Shown piece by piece: positions 40,766 through 50,098 of a stretch of DNA of 55,830 nt. Source of the DNA: Blautia faecis (GTDB lineage Bacteria > Bacillota > Clostridia > Lachnospirales > Lachnospiraceae); assembly GCF_020554845.1 (NCBI RefSeq), contig NZ_JAJCIA010000027.1, positions 1 through 55,830 on the forward strand, read 5' to 3'. Position 1 is the stretch's first letter. Each line of letters starts with the position of its first letter. A program made the translations under genes and the position numbers. The notes beneath the pieces are model-generated. The model worked only from the letters and a program-made list of their open reading frames with translations. It did not search any database and had not been told where the DNA came from.

Positions 40766-40794
40766 ATTATACTTTCACGCACAGTCAAAGTCAA
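40766..40794 (-). promoter_or_regulatory. Promoter of the fructose operon
   Basis: Minus strand TTGACT (40789-40794), 17-base spacer, TATAAT (40766-40771). Confidence 0.75.
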
Positions 40795-40890
40795 TCAATC
40801 TTTTTCACAAGATTTTCACTTATGATTTATTACAATTGCACAAATATGAATTATTTTGACCGTTTTTGATTTTTATATGCAACGATGTGC

Positions 40891-41054
40891 CAGAGCATGT
40901 GCAAAAAAGCTTTCTGCAAGATGTACGTCACAATTTGTGGGAGATTTTGTCCGGATGAGGGCGTTGTAGCGGGCTACGGCAACCGAATTCAGGCGAAACA
41001 TACCGCAAAGTGGGGCGTGCAGATTGCGGGAATGATTTTTCAAACGCGCTCCAG
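40891..41054 (+). repeat. R1 full copy (164 bp)
   Basis: Diverged ends CAGAGCATGTGCAAAAAAG and TTTTTCAAACGCGCTCCAG but intact core. Fills much of the gene-free stretch 40721-41261; the rest (about 41055-41261) shows nothing I can name. Confidence 0.9.
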
Positions 41055-41261
41055 TACAGTAAAAATTAAGTATCTGCCACATTGGCGCAGTATATGACAG
41101 ATCAGACAGGTCAATATGGCGGTTATTTACTATTGGCTGTACGAATAGTAATATCCATAAATCACAAAAAAATGCAGATATCAGGCTGTGCCTCAACCTG
41201 AACCCTGCATTTTTCTGTATTTTATAATGATGGTCAAAATCAGTCATCAAATTCTGTTATT

Positions 41262-44200
41262 TTAATCAGTTCGAAGCGCTGTCACCGGATCACTTTTAGC
41301 AGCTTTTCTTGATGGGATCAGTCCGCCAAGAAGAGTCAGAACCACGCTCAGTCCGATCAGAACTACTGCTGCTACAGGAGGAAGAGCCGCCTTCACATTC
41401 ACTCCGTCAGCCAGTGACCGGATAATGCTGTTCGCAGGAATGAGAAGAAGCAATGTAATTCCAATCCCCATAGCACCTGCGCAAAATCCGATAATAAACG
41501 TCTCCGCATTGAACACCTGTGACACGTTGTGCCTGGAAGCACCAATCGCTCTTAGAATACCAATTTCTTTTTTCCTCTCCAGAACACTAATATACGTGAT
41601 AACACCGATCATAATGGAAGAAACCACAAGGGAAATCGCTACAAAAGCCACCAGAACATAACTGATAATATTTACAATATTCGTAACTGACGACATCAGC
41701 GTTCCCACAAGATCCGTATAAGTGATCACCTTCTCATCCTCTCCTGCCGCTTCCATATCCGCGTTATACTGATCCAGAATACCTACAATTTCTGATTTAC
41801 TTTCAAAATCCTTTGGATAGATATTAATTCCGCCAGGAACATTCAGATCTGCATATCCAAGCTTTTTCAGATTTCCGTCATAAGAAGAATTTTCAGATGA
41901 CAGCAGGGACATCATGAGCTCTGAGAGGTCGTCCTCATTCATGTTCATCTGAATTGCTTTTGCAAAAGCCTCCGGATCAATGGAAAGCGCATCTTCCATA
42001 TTTCCCATGCCGCTTCCCAATCCGCCAAGTCCGCTCATAGCCTGGCTCATTGCAGAAGTAATACTGGATGACACGCTGGTCATCACAGACTGCATCGCCT
42101 CCTGCATACCGGAGCTGATATTTCCAATCATCTGCTCCATAGCAGTCTGGATTCCCTTCGTAAGCTGTTTTTCCACCTGTTCCATTATCTCTGTGAATTT
42201 TGACTCAATCCCCTTTGTGATCGCATCAGTGAAAGAAGTCATCATGGCTTTCATGTAAGTTTCCATTGCCTGGGAAAACTGCGTCTGCACCTCGCTGGTA
42301 TCCACAAGAGTCATAAGTCCATTCATGAGACGATTCTGCCCATCCTCTGTCTGCATATATTCCAGAAAATAGGTTCCCAGATTAGCCGGGTCCGGAAGGG
42401 AATTATTCCTGGCATACTCCGGATAAGCAGCTACAACGTCCTGCAAAAGAAGATCCTGTATCTGTTTTGTGGTAATATTCACTGTCACGCTGTTTTTAAC
42501 CAGATTCTCTGCTTCCTCTTTGATCTGCTGCTGGATTTCTCCCTGACTTAAAAAGGCAAGAATGCTGGCCACATCTGTCTGGGTGATACCATTTGCCTTG
42601 GCATACTCCTGATACTGGTTCATCAGCCCCACAGCCACTGCGATCAGTTTTTCCGAAGACATATCCACGTTCACGTTATTTTTCACCAGCTCCTGCAGAT
42701 CCTTGCACAGACGTTCGTTCATCTCTTTTGATGTCAGATACTGCTTCAATGCTGCCTGCATTTTATCCATATCGGCTTCCGGTTTGTCTTTAATACTTTC
42801 CTGATAGCCTGTAAGAACATCTTTTAACAGGGCAGTTACTTTTTCTTCTGTAAAATCAAACTTCACTGACTTCAGTGCCTGACTCATATCCGGAACCTGG
42901 TCTACCGGAAGATTTTTCAGAATTTCTTCCGGATCAATCATATGGGAAAGATCCAGATCAAGGTCATCCAGCTTGATAAGCTTGGAAAGATCCGGCATAC
43001 TGCTCTCATCCAGATTTATATTTCCAGCCAGAGCTGACATGTCAGGCATATCCGGCATTTCCACATTCAATCCGGAGGACAGCCCCGAAAGACTGGACAG
43101 GTCCATATTAAATCCACTGAGATCTACCTGAAAGGCCTCCTGCAGGGCATCCGCGTTAATGGAAAAAAGGGATTCCATGTCAAACTTACTGTTCTCATTG
43201 TCTTCTTTTCCAAATTCCTCTCCGGTAAAAACATTTATCTTTTCATCCGCCAGCTGCTGCTTCACAATTTCACTGGAAGCGGCCTTCTCAATCACATGTC
43301 TGGTAAGCTCCGGGGTATAACAGATTCCTGCAGTGAGCATGGAAGCAGTGGCACCTTCCACAGGCTGGACAATTCCCACAATTGTCAGATCTTCTCCGTT
43401 TTTCACCAGTTTTTTCATATAAGAGCTGTTGTCTGATTTATCCTTCCAGACCTTATATTCTTCATCATATTCATAATAATCGGTACTGTTTACCAGCTTA
43501 AATTTCTTCCCCAGGATTTCATCATAGGTGTATGGACCCTCGTTTTCTGGCGTTTCCACTGCCTCTTCTGCCATAAATTTCTGAACCATATCATCCAGTT
43601 CCTTACCGTCCCGAAGCCCAAGAGTGTACTGGAGGAAATCACTGATATCGCCCTGTGAAGTAAGCACCAGTACACATTCTTTATAATTTTCAGGCCATCT
43701 TCCCGCTTTCACGTCATATTGATCCTTATAAAGATCAGCATCTTCCGGCATTTCATGAAAAACATCAGTGCTCATGGTAGAAGACATAATGCTGTTGGAG
43801 GAACCAGAGCCCAAACCCATAGCCGAAAAAGATTTGTCCGGATTTACCTGTCGGATATTTTTTCCATTTTCCAGAAAAATCTGGGGAGAAACAGAATACG
43901 TATACTCCACCGAATTTGCATACTGGGAAATGCTGCTTTCATTACTGTCCAGGTAAACCTTCAGAGACTCCAGATCATTGGAATTCATTTTGGAGAACAT
44001 ATTAGTCACCATCTGGGCAACTCCTACTTCCCTATCCTTTTTCCCACTCTGCGCTGTGGCTGCTCCCATCATCATAGAGGTAAGATCCACTCCTGTGCTT
44101 TGTATCTGCAACGGATATTCTGAAAGTGTTTCTTCTTCCATATTTGTAATGTATTTGTCTACACCATTTGATATGGAAAGGATCAGCGCAATTCCGATAA

Positions 44201-45026
44201 TACCGATGGAGCCTGCAAAAGAAGTAAGTAAGGTCCGGGCTTTCTTGGTCTTCAGATTCTGAAAGCTAAGGGAAAGTGCAGTAAAAAAGGACATGGAGGA
44301 TTTTCCCATATTCTTGTGAACAGGAAGTGCCATGCTCTCGCTGTCTATCACAAACGGATCTGTATCAGAAAGGATCCGCCCATCTTTTACCGTCACGATT
44401 CTGGTGGCATAAAGCTGAGCAAGCTCCGGATTATGGGTGACCATTACTACCAATCGTTCCTTTGCGACCTCTTGCAAAAGATCCATAACCTGTACACTGG
44501 TATCTGAATCCAGGGCTCCTGTTGGCTCATCCGCCAAAAGAATTTCCGGGTCATTTACAAGTGCTCTGGCAATTGCCACTCGCTGCATCTGACCGCCTGA
44601 CATCTGACTTGGCTTTTTGTGGATCTGGGCACCAAGGCCTACTTTTTCCAGAGCTTCTTTTGCACGGCGTCTCCGCTCACTTTTTGATACACCGGAAATG
44701 GTAAGGGCAAGCTCCACGTTTGCAAGAACTGTCTGGTGTGGGATCAGATTATAACTCTGAAACACAAATCCTATGGTATGATTTCGATAAGAGTCCCAGT
44801 CCCTGTCTTTATATTTTTTCGTAGAAATCCCATTGATGATCAGATCGCCACTATCGTACCGGTCAAGACCACCAATAATATTCAGAAGAGTGGTTTTTCC
44901 CGAACCGCTGGGACCAAGAATTGCCACAAATTCATTGTCCCGAAGACTAAGGCTCACTCCGTCCAGGGCACGCTGTACCAAATTTCCTGTTCTGTATTCT
45001 TTGTGTATGTCTTTGATCTGAAGCAC
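41262..45026 (-). CDS. Giant ABC ATPase-FtsX-type permease fusion (1254 aa)
   Basis: The N-terminal MacB/LolD-type ATPase (about 1-230; Walker A GPSGSGKTTLLN, signature MSGGQMQRVAIARAL, Walker B LLADEPTGALDSDT) is fused to a permease with one helix near 268-290, an extracytoplasmic region of about 790 residues and a C-terminal three-helix FtsX/MacB bundle (about 1105-1250, SVLERKKEIGILRAIGASRHNVSQVF). The ectodomain has Met/Leu/Ser-rich helical stretches (MPDMPDMSAL, MSQAMSGLGGLGSGMG) and looks largely coiled. MacB-type proteins move substrates from outside the membrane by mechanotransmission; this one may act on cell-envelope factors or peptides. Start is GTG 45026 with AAGGAAG upstream. No adaptor or two-component genes are next to it. 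Confidence 0.85.
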   Translation of the reverse strand: MLQIKDIHKEYRTGNLVQRALDGVSLSLRDNEFVAILGPSGSGKTTLLNIIGGLDRYDSGDLIINGISTKKYKDRDWDSYRNHTIGFVFQSYNLIPHQTVLANVELALTISGVSKSERRRRAKEALEKVGLGAQIHKKPSQMSGGQMQRVAIARALVNDPEILLADEPTGALDSDTSVQVMDLLQEVAKERLVVMVTHNPELAQLYATRIVTVKDGRILSDTDPFVIDSESMALPVHKNMGKSSMSFFTALSLSFQNLKTKKARTLLTSFAGSIGIIGIALILSISNGVDKYITNMEEETLSEYPLQIQSTGVDLTSMMMGAATAQSGKKDREVGVAQMVTNMFSKMNSNDLESLKVYLDSNESSISQYANSVEYTYSVSPQIFLENGKNIRQVNPDKSFSAMGLGSGSSNSIMSSTMSTDVFHEMPEDADLYKDQYDVKAGRWPENYKECVLVLTSQGDISDFLQYTLGLRDGKELDDMVQKFMAEEAVETPENEGPYTYDEILGKKFKLVNSTDYYEYDEEYKVWKDKSDNSSYMKKLVKNGEDLTIVGIVQPVEGATASMLTAGICYTPELTRHVIEKAASSEIVKQQLADEKINVFTGEEFGKEDNENSKFDMESLFSINADALQEAFQVDLSGFNMDLSSLSGLSSGLNVEMPDMPDMSALAGNINLDESSMPDLSKLIKLDDLDLDLSHMIDPEEILKNLPVDQVPDMSQALKSVKFDFTEEKVTALLKDVLTGYQESIKDKPEADMDKMQAALKQYLTSKEMNERLCKDLQELVKNNVNVDMSSEKLIAVAVGLMNQYQEYAKANGITQTDVASILAFLSQGEIQQQIKEEAENLVKNSVTVNITTKQIQDLLLQDVVAAYPEYARNNSLPDPANLGTYFLEYMQTEDGQNRLMNGLMTLVDTSEVQTQFSQAMETYMKAMMTSFTDAITKGIESKFTEIMEQVEKQLTKGIQTAMEQMIGNISSGMQEAMQSVMTSVSSSITSAMSQAMSGLGGLGSGMGNMEDALSIDPEAFAKAIQMNMNEDDLSELMMSLLSSENSSYDGNLKKLGYADLNVPGGINIYPKDFESKSEIVGILDQYNADMEAAGEDEKVITYTDLVGTLMSSVTNIVNIISYVLVAFVAISLVVSSIMIGVITYISVLERKKEIGILRAIGASRHNVSQVFNAETFIIGFCAGAMGIGITLLLLIPANSIIRSLADGVNVKAALPPVAAVVLIGLSVVLTLLGGLIPSRKAAKSDPVTALRTD

Positions 45027-45073
45027 TTACTACTTCCTTTCTGTCGCATAATAAATGTTTATAACCATTCACC

Positions 45074-45104
45074 AATTCAGGCAAAATATACCGCAAAGTG
45101 GGGC
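45074..45104 (+). repeat. R1 core fragment
   Basis: ATTCAGGCAAAATATACCGC followed by AAAGTGGGGCG, the middle of the R1 right half without ends. The gene-free stretch 45027-45351 also holds the hairpin at 45120 and the promoter at 45242. Confidence 0.65.
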
Positions 45105-45119
45105 GCCGAAGATTTCGAT

Positions 45120-45146
45120 TTTTATGTGAGTCAGATTCACATAAAA
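45120..45146. promoter_or_regulatory. Inverted repeat before the giant ABC gene
   Basis: TTTTATGTGA-N7-TCACATAAAA. Without a U-run on either side; either an operator or a leader hairpin. Confidence 0.35.
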
Positions 45147-45241
45147 TACCTTGCGGAATAATATTTGCTGAATAGTTCAAATATTTTTTATTATAATCTT
45201 AAATTGTGAACATATTGTGTTTTTAAAATAAAACCATTCTC

Positions 45242-45270
45242 TTGAAATCCAACTATTTCTATCGTATAAT
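45242..45270 (+). promoter_or_regulatory. Promoter of the flavin reductase gene
   Basis: TTGAAA (45242-45247), 17-base spacer, TATAAT (45265-45270). Confidence 0.75.
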
Positions 45271-45360
45271 AAGAAGATACATTACCGCTTTAGAGAGATG
45301 ATGCATGCAGATTGCGGCTATCGCAGTCTGATATAACTTACTTCAGAAAGGATGAAAAAC

Positions 45361-45927
45361 ATGAAGGTTTTACTCTTAAATGGCAGCCCGCGCAAGGAAG
45401 GCTGTACGTTCACCGCACTTAGTGAAGTGGCAAAAACACTGAATCATAATGGAATTGATACTGAGATTTTCCAAGCTGGAAATCCGGATACAGATAATGT
45501 AAAAGCCGCCGCGGCGAAATTAAAAGAAGCAGATGCGCTTATAGTTGGTTCTCCGGTATACTGGGCTTCCCCATCCGGACAGATCATTGAATTTATGGAT
45601 AAGCTTTGCTCCATGGCAGGCAAAGACATGCTCCACAAACCAGCTGCAGCAGTTGCTTCTGCAAGAAGAGCCGGCACCACAGCTACTTTAGACGTTCTTC
45701 AGAAATATTTCAGCTATCATGAAATGCCTGTTGTATCTGCTAACTACTGGAACATGGTTCACGGAAATACTCCTGCAGAAGTTGCGCAGGATGAAGAAGG
45801 ACTTCAGATCATGCGCTCACTTGGAAACAATATGGCATGGCTTCTGAAATCCCTGGAAGCAGGGAAAGCGGCAGGTATTGCAGTTCCTCAGGCGGAAGAT
45901 AAGATCAAGACAAATTTTATCCGCTAA
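45361..45927 (+). CDS. NADPH-dependent FMN reductase / iron-sulphur-flavoprotein-like (188 aa)
   Basis: Flavodoxin-fold oxidoreductase. The FMN phosphate loop is LLLNGSPRKEGCTFTAL at residues 4-20, followed by VGSPVYWASPSGQIIEFMDKL near 60-80 (flavin ring contact) and a C-terminal YWNMVHGNTPAEV segment. Only one Cys is present in the first loop, not a full Fe-S motif, so I read it as a plain flavin reductase. ATG 45361 is chosen for spacing behind AGAAAGGATG; the ATG at 45352 would overlap that site. Monocistronic, with a strong promoter. Electron partner unknown. Confidence 0.8.
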   Translation: MKVLLLNGSPRKEGCTFTALSEVAKTLNHNGIDTEIFQAGNPDTDNVKAAAAKLKEADALIVGSPVYWASPSGQIIEFMDKLCSMAGKDMLHKPAAAVASARRAGTTATLDVLQKYFSYHEMPVVSANYWNMVHGNTPAEVAQDEEGLQIMRSLGNNMAWLLKSLEAGKAAGIAVPQAEDKIKTNFIR

Positions 45928-45968
45928 ATATGGTGCAGTAGTTGTCATATCTTCACATAAATGAAGCT

Positions 45969-46133
45969 CCAGAGCATATCTAAAAAAGGCTTTTTGCAAG
46001 ATGTGCGTCACAATTTGTGGGAGTTTTTGCCCGGATAAGGGCGCCGTAGCAGGCTACAGCAACTGAATTCGGGCAAAATTTCCCACAAAGCGGGCGTGCA
46101 GATTGCAAGAATGATTTTTCAAACAGGCTCTGG
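45969..46133 (+). repeat. R1 full copy (about 165 bp)
   Basis: CCAGAGCATATCTAAAAAAGG to TTTTTCAAACAGGCTCTGG. The core hairpin reads GCCGTAG/CTACAGC, one base off the consensus. Lies between the flavin reductase and AGCS genes. Confidence 0.88.
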
Positions 46134-46213
46134 CTGCACCAGTTTAATAATGTGTGTGACATGGAAGAAGTTCCGTTCGCATACATCAAAAAAAACTTCC
46201 AGAGAGGTATTTT

Positions 46214-47611
46214 ATGCTGCAAATAATCGAAACCATCAACACCGCTGTAAATAATTTTATCTGGGGCGTTCCTGCAATGGTCTGTATTTTCGGAGTTGGT
46301 CTTTATCTTAGTATCCGCACCAATTTTCTTCAGATTCGCAAATTCCCCTACGCAATCAAAACAACCCTTGGACGTATTTTCCGCAAACGTGACGCATCTG
46401 ACGGTGCTATCACGCCTTTCCAGGCAGTGTGTACAGCACTTGCAGCCACGGTCGGTACTGGCAATATTGCCGGTGTAGCAGGTGCTATCGCAATTGGCGG
46501 TCCCGGAGCCATATTCTGGATGTGGGTTTCTGCACTGTTTGGCATGTGTACCAAATATGCTGAGGTTACTCTGGCGGTACACTACCGCGAGATCAATGCC
46601 AACGGTGAACTGGTAGGCGGTCCCATGTATTACATCAAGAACGGTCTTAGCAAAAAATGGCACTGGCTGGCTTATCTGTTCGCAGCATTCGGCGTGCTCA
46701 CTGTATTTGGTACCGGCAACGCTACACAGGTCAATACTATCACCACTGCCATCAATTCTGCATTGCTGAATTATAACGTGATCAGCGAAAGCGCCGTTTC
46801 TACTTCCAACCTGATCATCGGAATCATAATTGCCATTCTGATCGCCATGATCCTTCTTGGCGGAATCAAACGAATTGGCCATGTTACCGAAAAGCTGGTT
46901 CCATTTATGGCTCTGCTTTACATCCTTCTCGGACTGGGAGTTATCCTTCTGAACATTCAGAATGTACCAGCTGTATTCGCTTCTATTTTCAGAGGGGCAT
47001 TTCAGCCCAGAGCTGTAACAGGCGGCATTGTTTTAAGTATGTTCACCAGTTTAAAAAAAGGTGTTTCCCGTGGTATCTTCTCTAACGAGGCTGGTCTTGG
47101 TACCGGATCCATTGCCCATGCGTGTGCAGATACCAAAAAGCCTGTAAAACAAGGTATGTTCGGTATTTTCGAAGTCTTTACAGATACCATCGTGATCTGT
47201 ACACTGACTGCACTGGTTATCCTTTGCAGCGGCGTTGCTGTTGATTATGGAAAAGCAGCCGGTGCAGAGCTTACTATCCTTGGATTTACTTCTACATATG
47301 GAAGCTGGGTATCCATTTTTACAGCAATTGCCATGTGCTGCTTCGCTTTTTCCACAGCAGTCGGATGGGGACTTTACGGTGCCCGCTGCATCGAGTTCCT
47401 GTTCTCTGAAAAAGTGATCAAACCATTTATGGTTATTTATTCCCTGGTTGCCATCCTTGGCGCAACTGCCAACCTTGGACTGATGTGGAGCATTGCAGAG
47501 ACATTTAACGGTCTTATGGCAATTCCCAACCTGATTGCTTTGTTCCTGCTTTCCGGTACAGTTGTGAAGCTGACAAAAGAATATTTTGCCGGAGAGGGCA
47601 AAACAAAATAA
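46214..47611 (+). CDS. AGCS-family sodium:alanine/glycine symporter (465 aa)
   Basis: Na+-coupled amino acid importer with about 11 membrane helices. Family landmarks are the N-terminal FGVGLYLSIRTNFLQIR, then ALAATVGTGNIAGVAGAIAIGGPGAIFWMWVSALFGM, the GGPMYYIKNGL loop, and SNEAGLGTGSIAHACADTKKPVKQG near 290-315. Substrate alanine or glycine by family; not distinguishable here. ATG 46214 with AGAGAGG six bases upstream. An R1 full copy occupies the gap before it, and a strong hairpin terminator follows. Confidence 0.92.
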   Translation: MLQIIETINTAVNNFIWGVPAMVCIFGVGLYLSIRTNFLQIRKFPYAIKTTLGRIFRKRDASDGAITPFQAVCTALAATVGTGNIAGVAGAIAIGGPGAIFWMWVSALFGMCTKYAEVTLAVHYREINANGELVGGPMYYIKNGLSKKWHWLAYLFAAFGVLTVFGTGNATQVNTITTAINSALLNYNVISESAVSTSNLIIGIIIAILIAMILLGGIKRIGHVTEKLVPFMALLYILLGLGVILLNIQNVPAVFASIFRGAFQPRAVTGGIVLSMFTSLKKGVSRGIFSNEAGLGTGSIAHACADTKKPVKQGMFGIFEVFTDTIVICTLTALVILCSGVAVDYGKAAGAELTILGFTSTYGSWVSIFTAIAMCCFAFSTAVGWGLYGARCIEFLFSEKVIKPFMVIYSLVAILGATANLGLMWSIAETFNGLMAIPNLIALFLLSGTVVKLTKEYFAGEGKTK

Positions 47612-47617
47612 ATATAA

Positions 47618-47665
47618 AAAGGGACATCGCATGAACCGTTTTCGCTCATGTGATGTCCCTTTCAG
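47618..47665. terminator. Terminator between the AGCS gene and the exported-protein gene
   Basis: GGGACATCGCATGA pairs with TCATGTGATGTCCC, A-run before and TTT after; convergent genes may share it. Confidence 0.75.
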
Positions 47666-47673
47666 ATTATTGA

Positions 47674-48282
47674 TCAATCCTTATTCTCTTCCTCGGCAGC
47701 TGCATCTGTAGTTGTATCAGCATCTTCACTTTTCTCTTCCTCACCGATCTCAACTGCATTTTTTTCTTCCTCAGTCTGCTCCTGCACATCCGTAACGCTT
47801 ACCTTATGGTCATACCATTTGCCCTTTTTACCAATGATTGCCAGGTCAAATTCCTCATCCAGCTTCTCTACCGGAACATTGAATCCATAAACCTCCTCTG
47901 TCATGCCATCGCTGTAAGTTACCTTATCAATAGTAGGCTGAATCAGTTCGGCACCGTCTTTCTGTGCATCCTCTGCTGTTCCAAGGAAAACATTCTCAAT
48001 ATTCTTGGAAACGAGAGTGATATGAACGGTCATTTTACCATCCTTTACAGTGAGGGTAGCTCTTCCGTTGCAAGCCTCATTTACATGGAACATACTGCTG
48101 TCTGTGTCAAACTCTACACCATAAACACCGTCTTCAAGTTCGCTGTCTGCGGCATTCTCTGCACCATCTGTGGTTTCCTCTGCCTCAGCCTCTGTGGCTT
48201 CTGCAAATGCCGGGAATGCAGTTCCTGCTGTCATAGCGGAAATACTTACAGCTGTTAATAAAATGACTAATGAACGTTTCAT
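47674..48282 (-). CDS. Exported protein of unknown function next to the chelatase (202 aa)
   Basis: Sec signal peptide at residues 1-27 (MKRSL, hydrophobic core, AFPAFA end) with no lipobox Cys. A beta-rich domain follows (about 45-165): DGVYGVEFDTDSSMFHVNE, GRATLTVKDGKMTVHITLVS, NVFLGTAEDAQKDGAEL, WYDHKVSVTD. Its strand pattern recalls the Ig-like NEAT haem-binding fold, but I cannot confirm that. The tail is acidic (EEEKSEDADTTTDAAAEEE). ATG 48282 with AAGGAGAG. Lies 135 bases downstream of the chelatase gene on the same strand, behind a hairpin, and shares its export route, so the pair probably work on the same metal or tetrapyrrole outside the membrane. Confidence 0.65.
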   Translation of the reverse strand: MKRSLVILLTAVSISAMTAGTAFPAFAEATEAEAEETTDGAENAADSELEDGVYGVEFDTDSSMFHVNEACNGRATLTVKDGKMTVHITLVSKNIENVFLGTAEDAQKDGAELIQPTIDKVTYSDGMTEEVYGFNVPVEKLDEEFDLAIIGKKGKWYDHKVSVTDVQEQTEEEKNAVEIGEEEKSEDADTTTDAAAEEENKD

Positions 48283-48350
48283 AATAACTCTCCTTGCTTT
48301 TTCTTTATTTACGGTGCACTTGTGTGTACCGTATTTGTTTTATTACTCAA

Positions 48351-48382
48351 ACAGCTGCCCCACAGTGTAGGAGCAGCTGCTT
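48351..48382 (-). terminator. Hairpin after the chelatase gene
   Basis: GCAGCTG/CAGCTGC arms with a 16-base loop. On the minus strand only a short GTTTG follows, so readthrough into the next gene is plausible. Confidence 0.4.
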
Positions 48383-48417
48383 TTGTTCTGTTGCAATAAC
48401 AATTTATACCAAAATAA

Positions 48418-49722
48418 TTATTTCGCGATGGAATCAATAGCTGCCTGAGTATGAGCTACATAAAGCTGCTCAACAGCGTCAATTCTTCCAAGACCTTCGA
48501 TCTGGCAATCAATCTCATCGAAATTTCCAGAAGCCTCGAACATGCTCTTCCAGGAATCGTCATCATCACCAGCCATATCATTGTTTGCATGGTCACCAGC
48601 AACAACCATAAGCGGACGAAGGATTACTTTCTTGAATCCGGCATCTTTTACTTTATTGATAACTTCATCACAAGCTGTATCCTCTGGCTCACCTTCTACA
48701 GTACCGATGAATGCGTTTGTGAATCCAAGTTTCTCCATCTGGGTCTGCATCTGGTCATATGTAACGTTTGCTGTATGGGAAGTACCATGTCCCATGAATA
48801 CAAATGCGGTTCCATCTTCTGCAGCTGCTTCCATGCTGTCATATCCAGCTTCTTTTACAGCTTCATCTGTGATTGCCTGAGCAACAGCAGCTTTGTCATC
48901 GTTGATAACGGTAGCGTCATCGCCAACCTCACCAAGCATTGGCTCAGCGATTGCTACAGATTCAAATTTATCTTTGTAAGCATCAATAGCTTCTACCATC
49001 TCATCGTACTCAGCACCATGCATAAGATGTGTAGGCTGAACTACAAGATTCTTAACACCGTTTGCTACTGCACGGTCAAGTGCCTGCTGCATGTTATCAA
49101 TCTTCTCATCATCTCTTGCCTGTACATGGTTGATAATGATCTGAGCGGTAAATGCTCTTCTTACAGACCAATCCGGGAATGCTTCTGCAAGAGCATCCTC
49201 GATTCCCTTAATATCCTCTGCACGGCTGTCGTTAAAGGATGTACCAAAGCTTACTACAAGAAGCTCATTCTCACCGATCTCGTCCTGATTACGCGGATCA
49301 TCCTTGGAAGCATCACCTGTGTCACGTCCGAAATACTCTGGACTTGCCTCTTCTCCCTCTACAAGCTCTTTCTGAGCATCTGTAAGGGCATCCCATGCTT
49401 CTTTAGCTTCCTTGCACTGCTCATCTGTATCATCTGTTCTCTCCTGAACATAAATAGCATCGATAAGTGCTGCTACTTTATCAGCCGCTTCCTTATCTGC
49501 ATCTGCAGTGTCATCAGCTGCTTCTGCATCGTCTGTTGTCTCAGCATCATCAGCTGCTTCAGCATCGTCAGCTGCCTCAGCATCATCAGCTGTCTCAGCA
49601 TCGTCTGTTGTCTCCTCTGCTGCTTCCTCTGTCTCTGCAAATGCAACAGTTGCTGTTGCTGCTGTCATGCTTGCTGCCATAGAAGCTGCAAGAAGGATTG
49701 CTAATAAAGATTTTCTTTTCAT
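48418..49722 (-). CDS. Exported CbiK-like sirohydrochlorin cobaltochelatase (434 aa)
   Basis: CbiK inserts cobalt into sirohydrochlorin in anaerobic B12 synthesis. The catalytic domain (about 150-434) keeps both active-site His: FMGHGTSH near 309-316 and VAGDHANND near 374-382, equivalent to CbiK His145 and His207. Unlike cytosolic CbiK it has a Sec signal peptide (1-29, ends AFA), an acidic Asp/Glu/Ala repeat tract (about 30-75) and a helical WDALTDAQKELVEG module as in clostridial surface proteins. An extracytoplasmic chelatase is known in Desulfovibrio. A cobalamin riboswitch precedes it. The physiological metal or porphyrin outside the cell is not known. ATG 49722 with AGAGGAAAAAG. Confidence 0.85.
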   Translation of the reverse strand: MKRKSLLAILLAASMAASMTAATATVAFAETEEAAEETTDDAETADDAEAADDAEAADDAETTDDAEAADDTADADKEAADKVAALIDAIYVQERTDDTDEQCKEAKEAWDALTDAQKELVEGEEASPEYFGRDTGDASKDDPRNQDEIGENELLVVSFGTSFNDSRAEDIKGIEDALAEAFPDWSVRRAFTAQIIINHVQARDDEKIDNMQQALDRAVANGVKNLVVQPTHLMHGAEYDEMVEAIDAYKDKFESVAIAEPMLGEVGDDATVINDDKAAVAQAITDEAVKEAGYDSMEAAAEDGTAFVFMGHGTSHTANVTYDQMQTQMEKLGFTNAFIGTVEGEPEDTACDEVINKVKDAGFKKVILRPLMVVAGDHANNDMAGDDDDSWKSMFEASGNFDEIDCQIEGLGRIDAVEQLYVAHTQAAIDSIAK

Positions 49723-49904
49723 TTCTTTTTCCTCTTTTTTTTGTATTTCCGGATAGAATCACGTATAAAGAATCCCATGGGAAATCTATCACCAATCTCC
49801 CATTGCATAAAAACAGCCGCATTTTCTGCGACTGCACACATTCTCATATACACACTTTTCTTCCAAAAAACATTCAGGAAATATTCATGTATCGTTATGA
49901 GAAT

Positions 49905-50095
49905 ACAGGTTCTGTGTACCGCAGACCTAAGATTCCACGCCAAGGCAGTTCTCCTGACTTCGGTCAACACTGCTCCCCCTTCCCGGTTTCCCAGTGGGCT
50001 CTGAAGCAGTTCCCTTACACAGTGACGGCATCGTTCCGGACTCTCACCGGATTCTCTTTTGCGCATCATGTTCATGATGCAACCTTCGCGCTATA
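49905..50095 (-). ncRNA. Cobalamin riboswitch
   Basis: The minus strand has the B12 box AAGTCAGGAGAACTGCC (49944-49960) and upstream CCGGTGAGAGTCCGGAACG then GATGCCGTCACTGT (50009-50052), the conserved aptamer core. A TATAAT -10 box lies at 50099-50104. It controls the exported chelatase gene. This RNA fills most of the gene-free stretch 49723-50181. Confidence 0.9.
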
Positions 50096-50098
50096 ACC

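Noticed and set aside
49500..49620. Repeated CAGCTGCTTCAGCATC-type sequence considered as a microsatellite or regulatory repeat
   Set aside because: It encodes the acidic Asp-Ala-Glu tract of the exported chelatase in frame.
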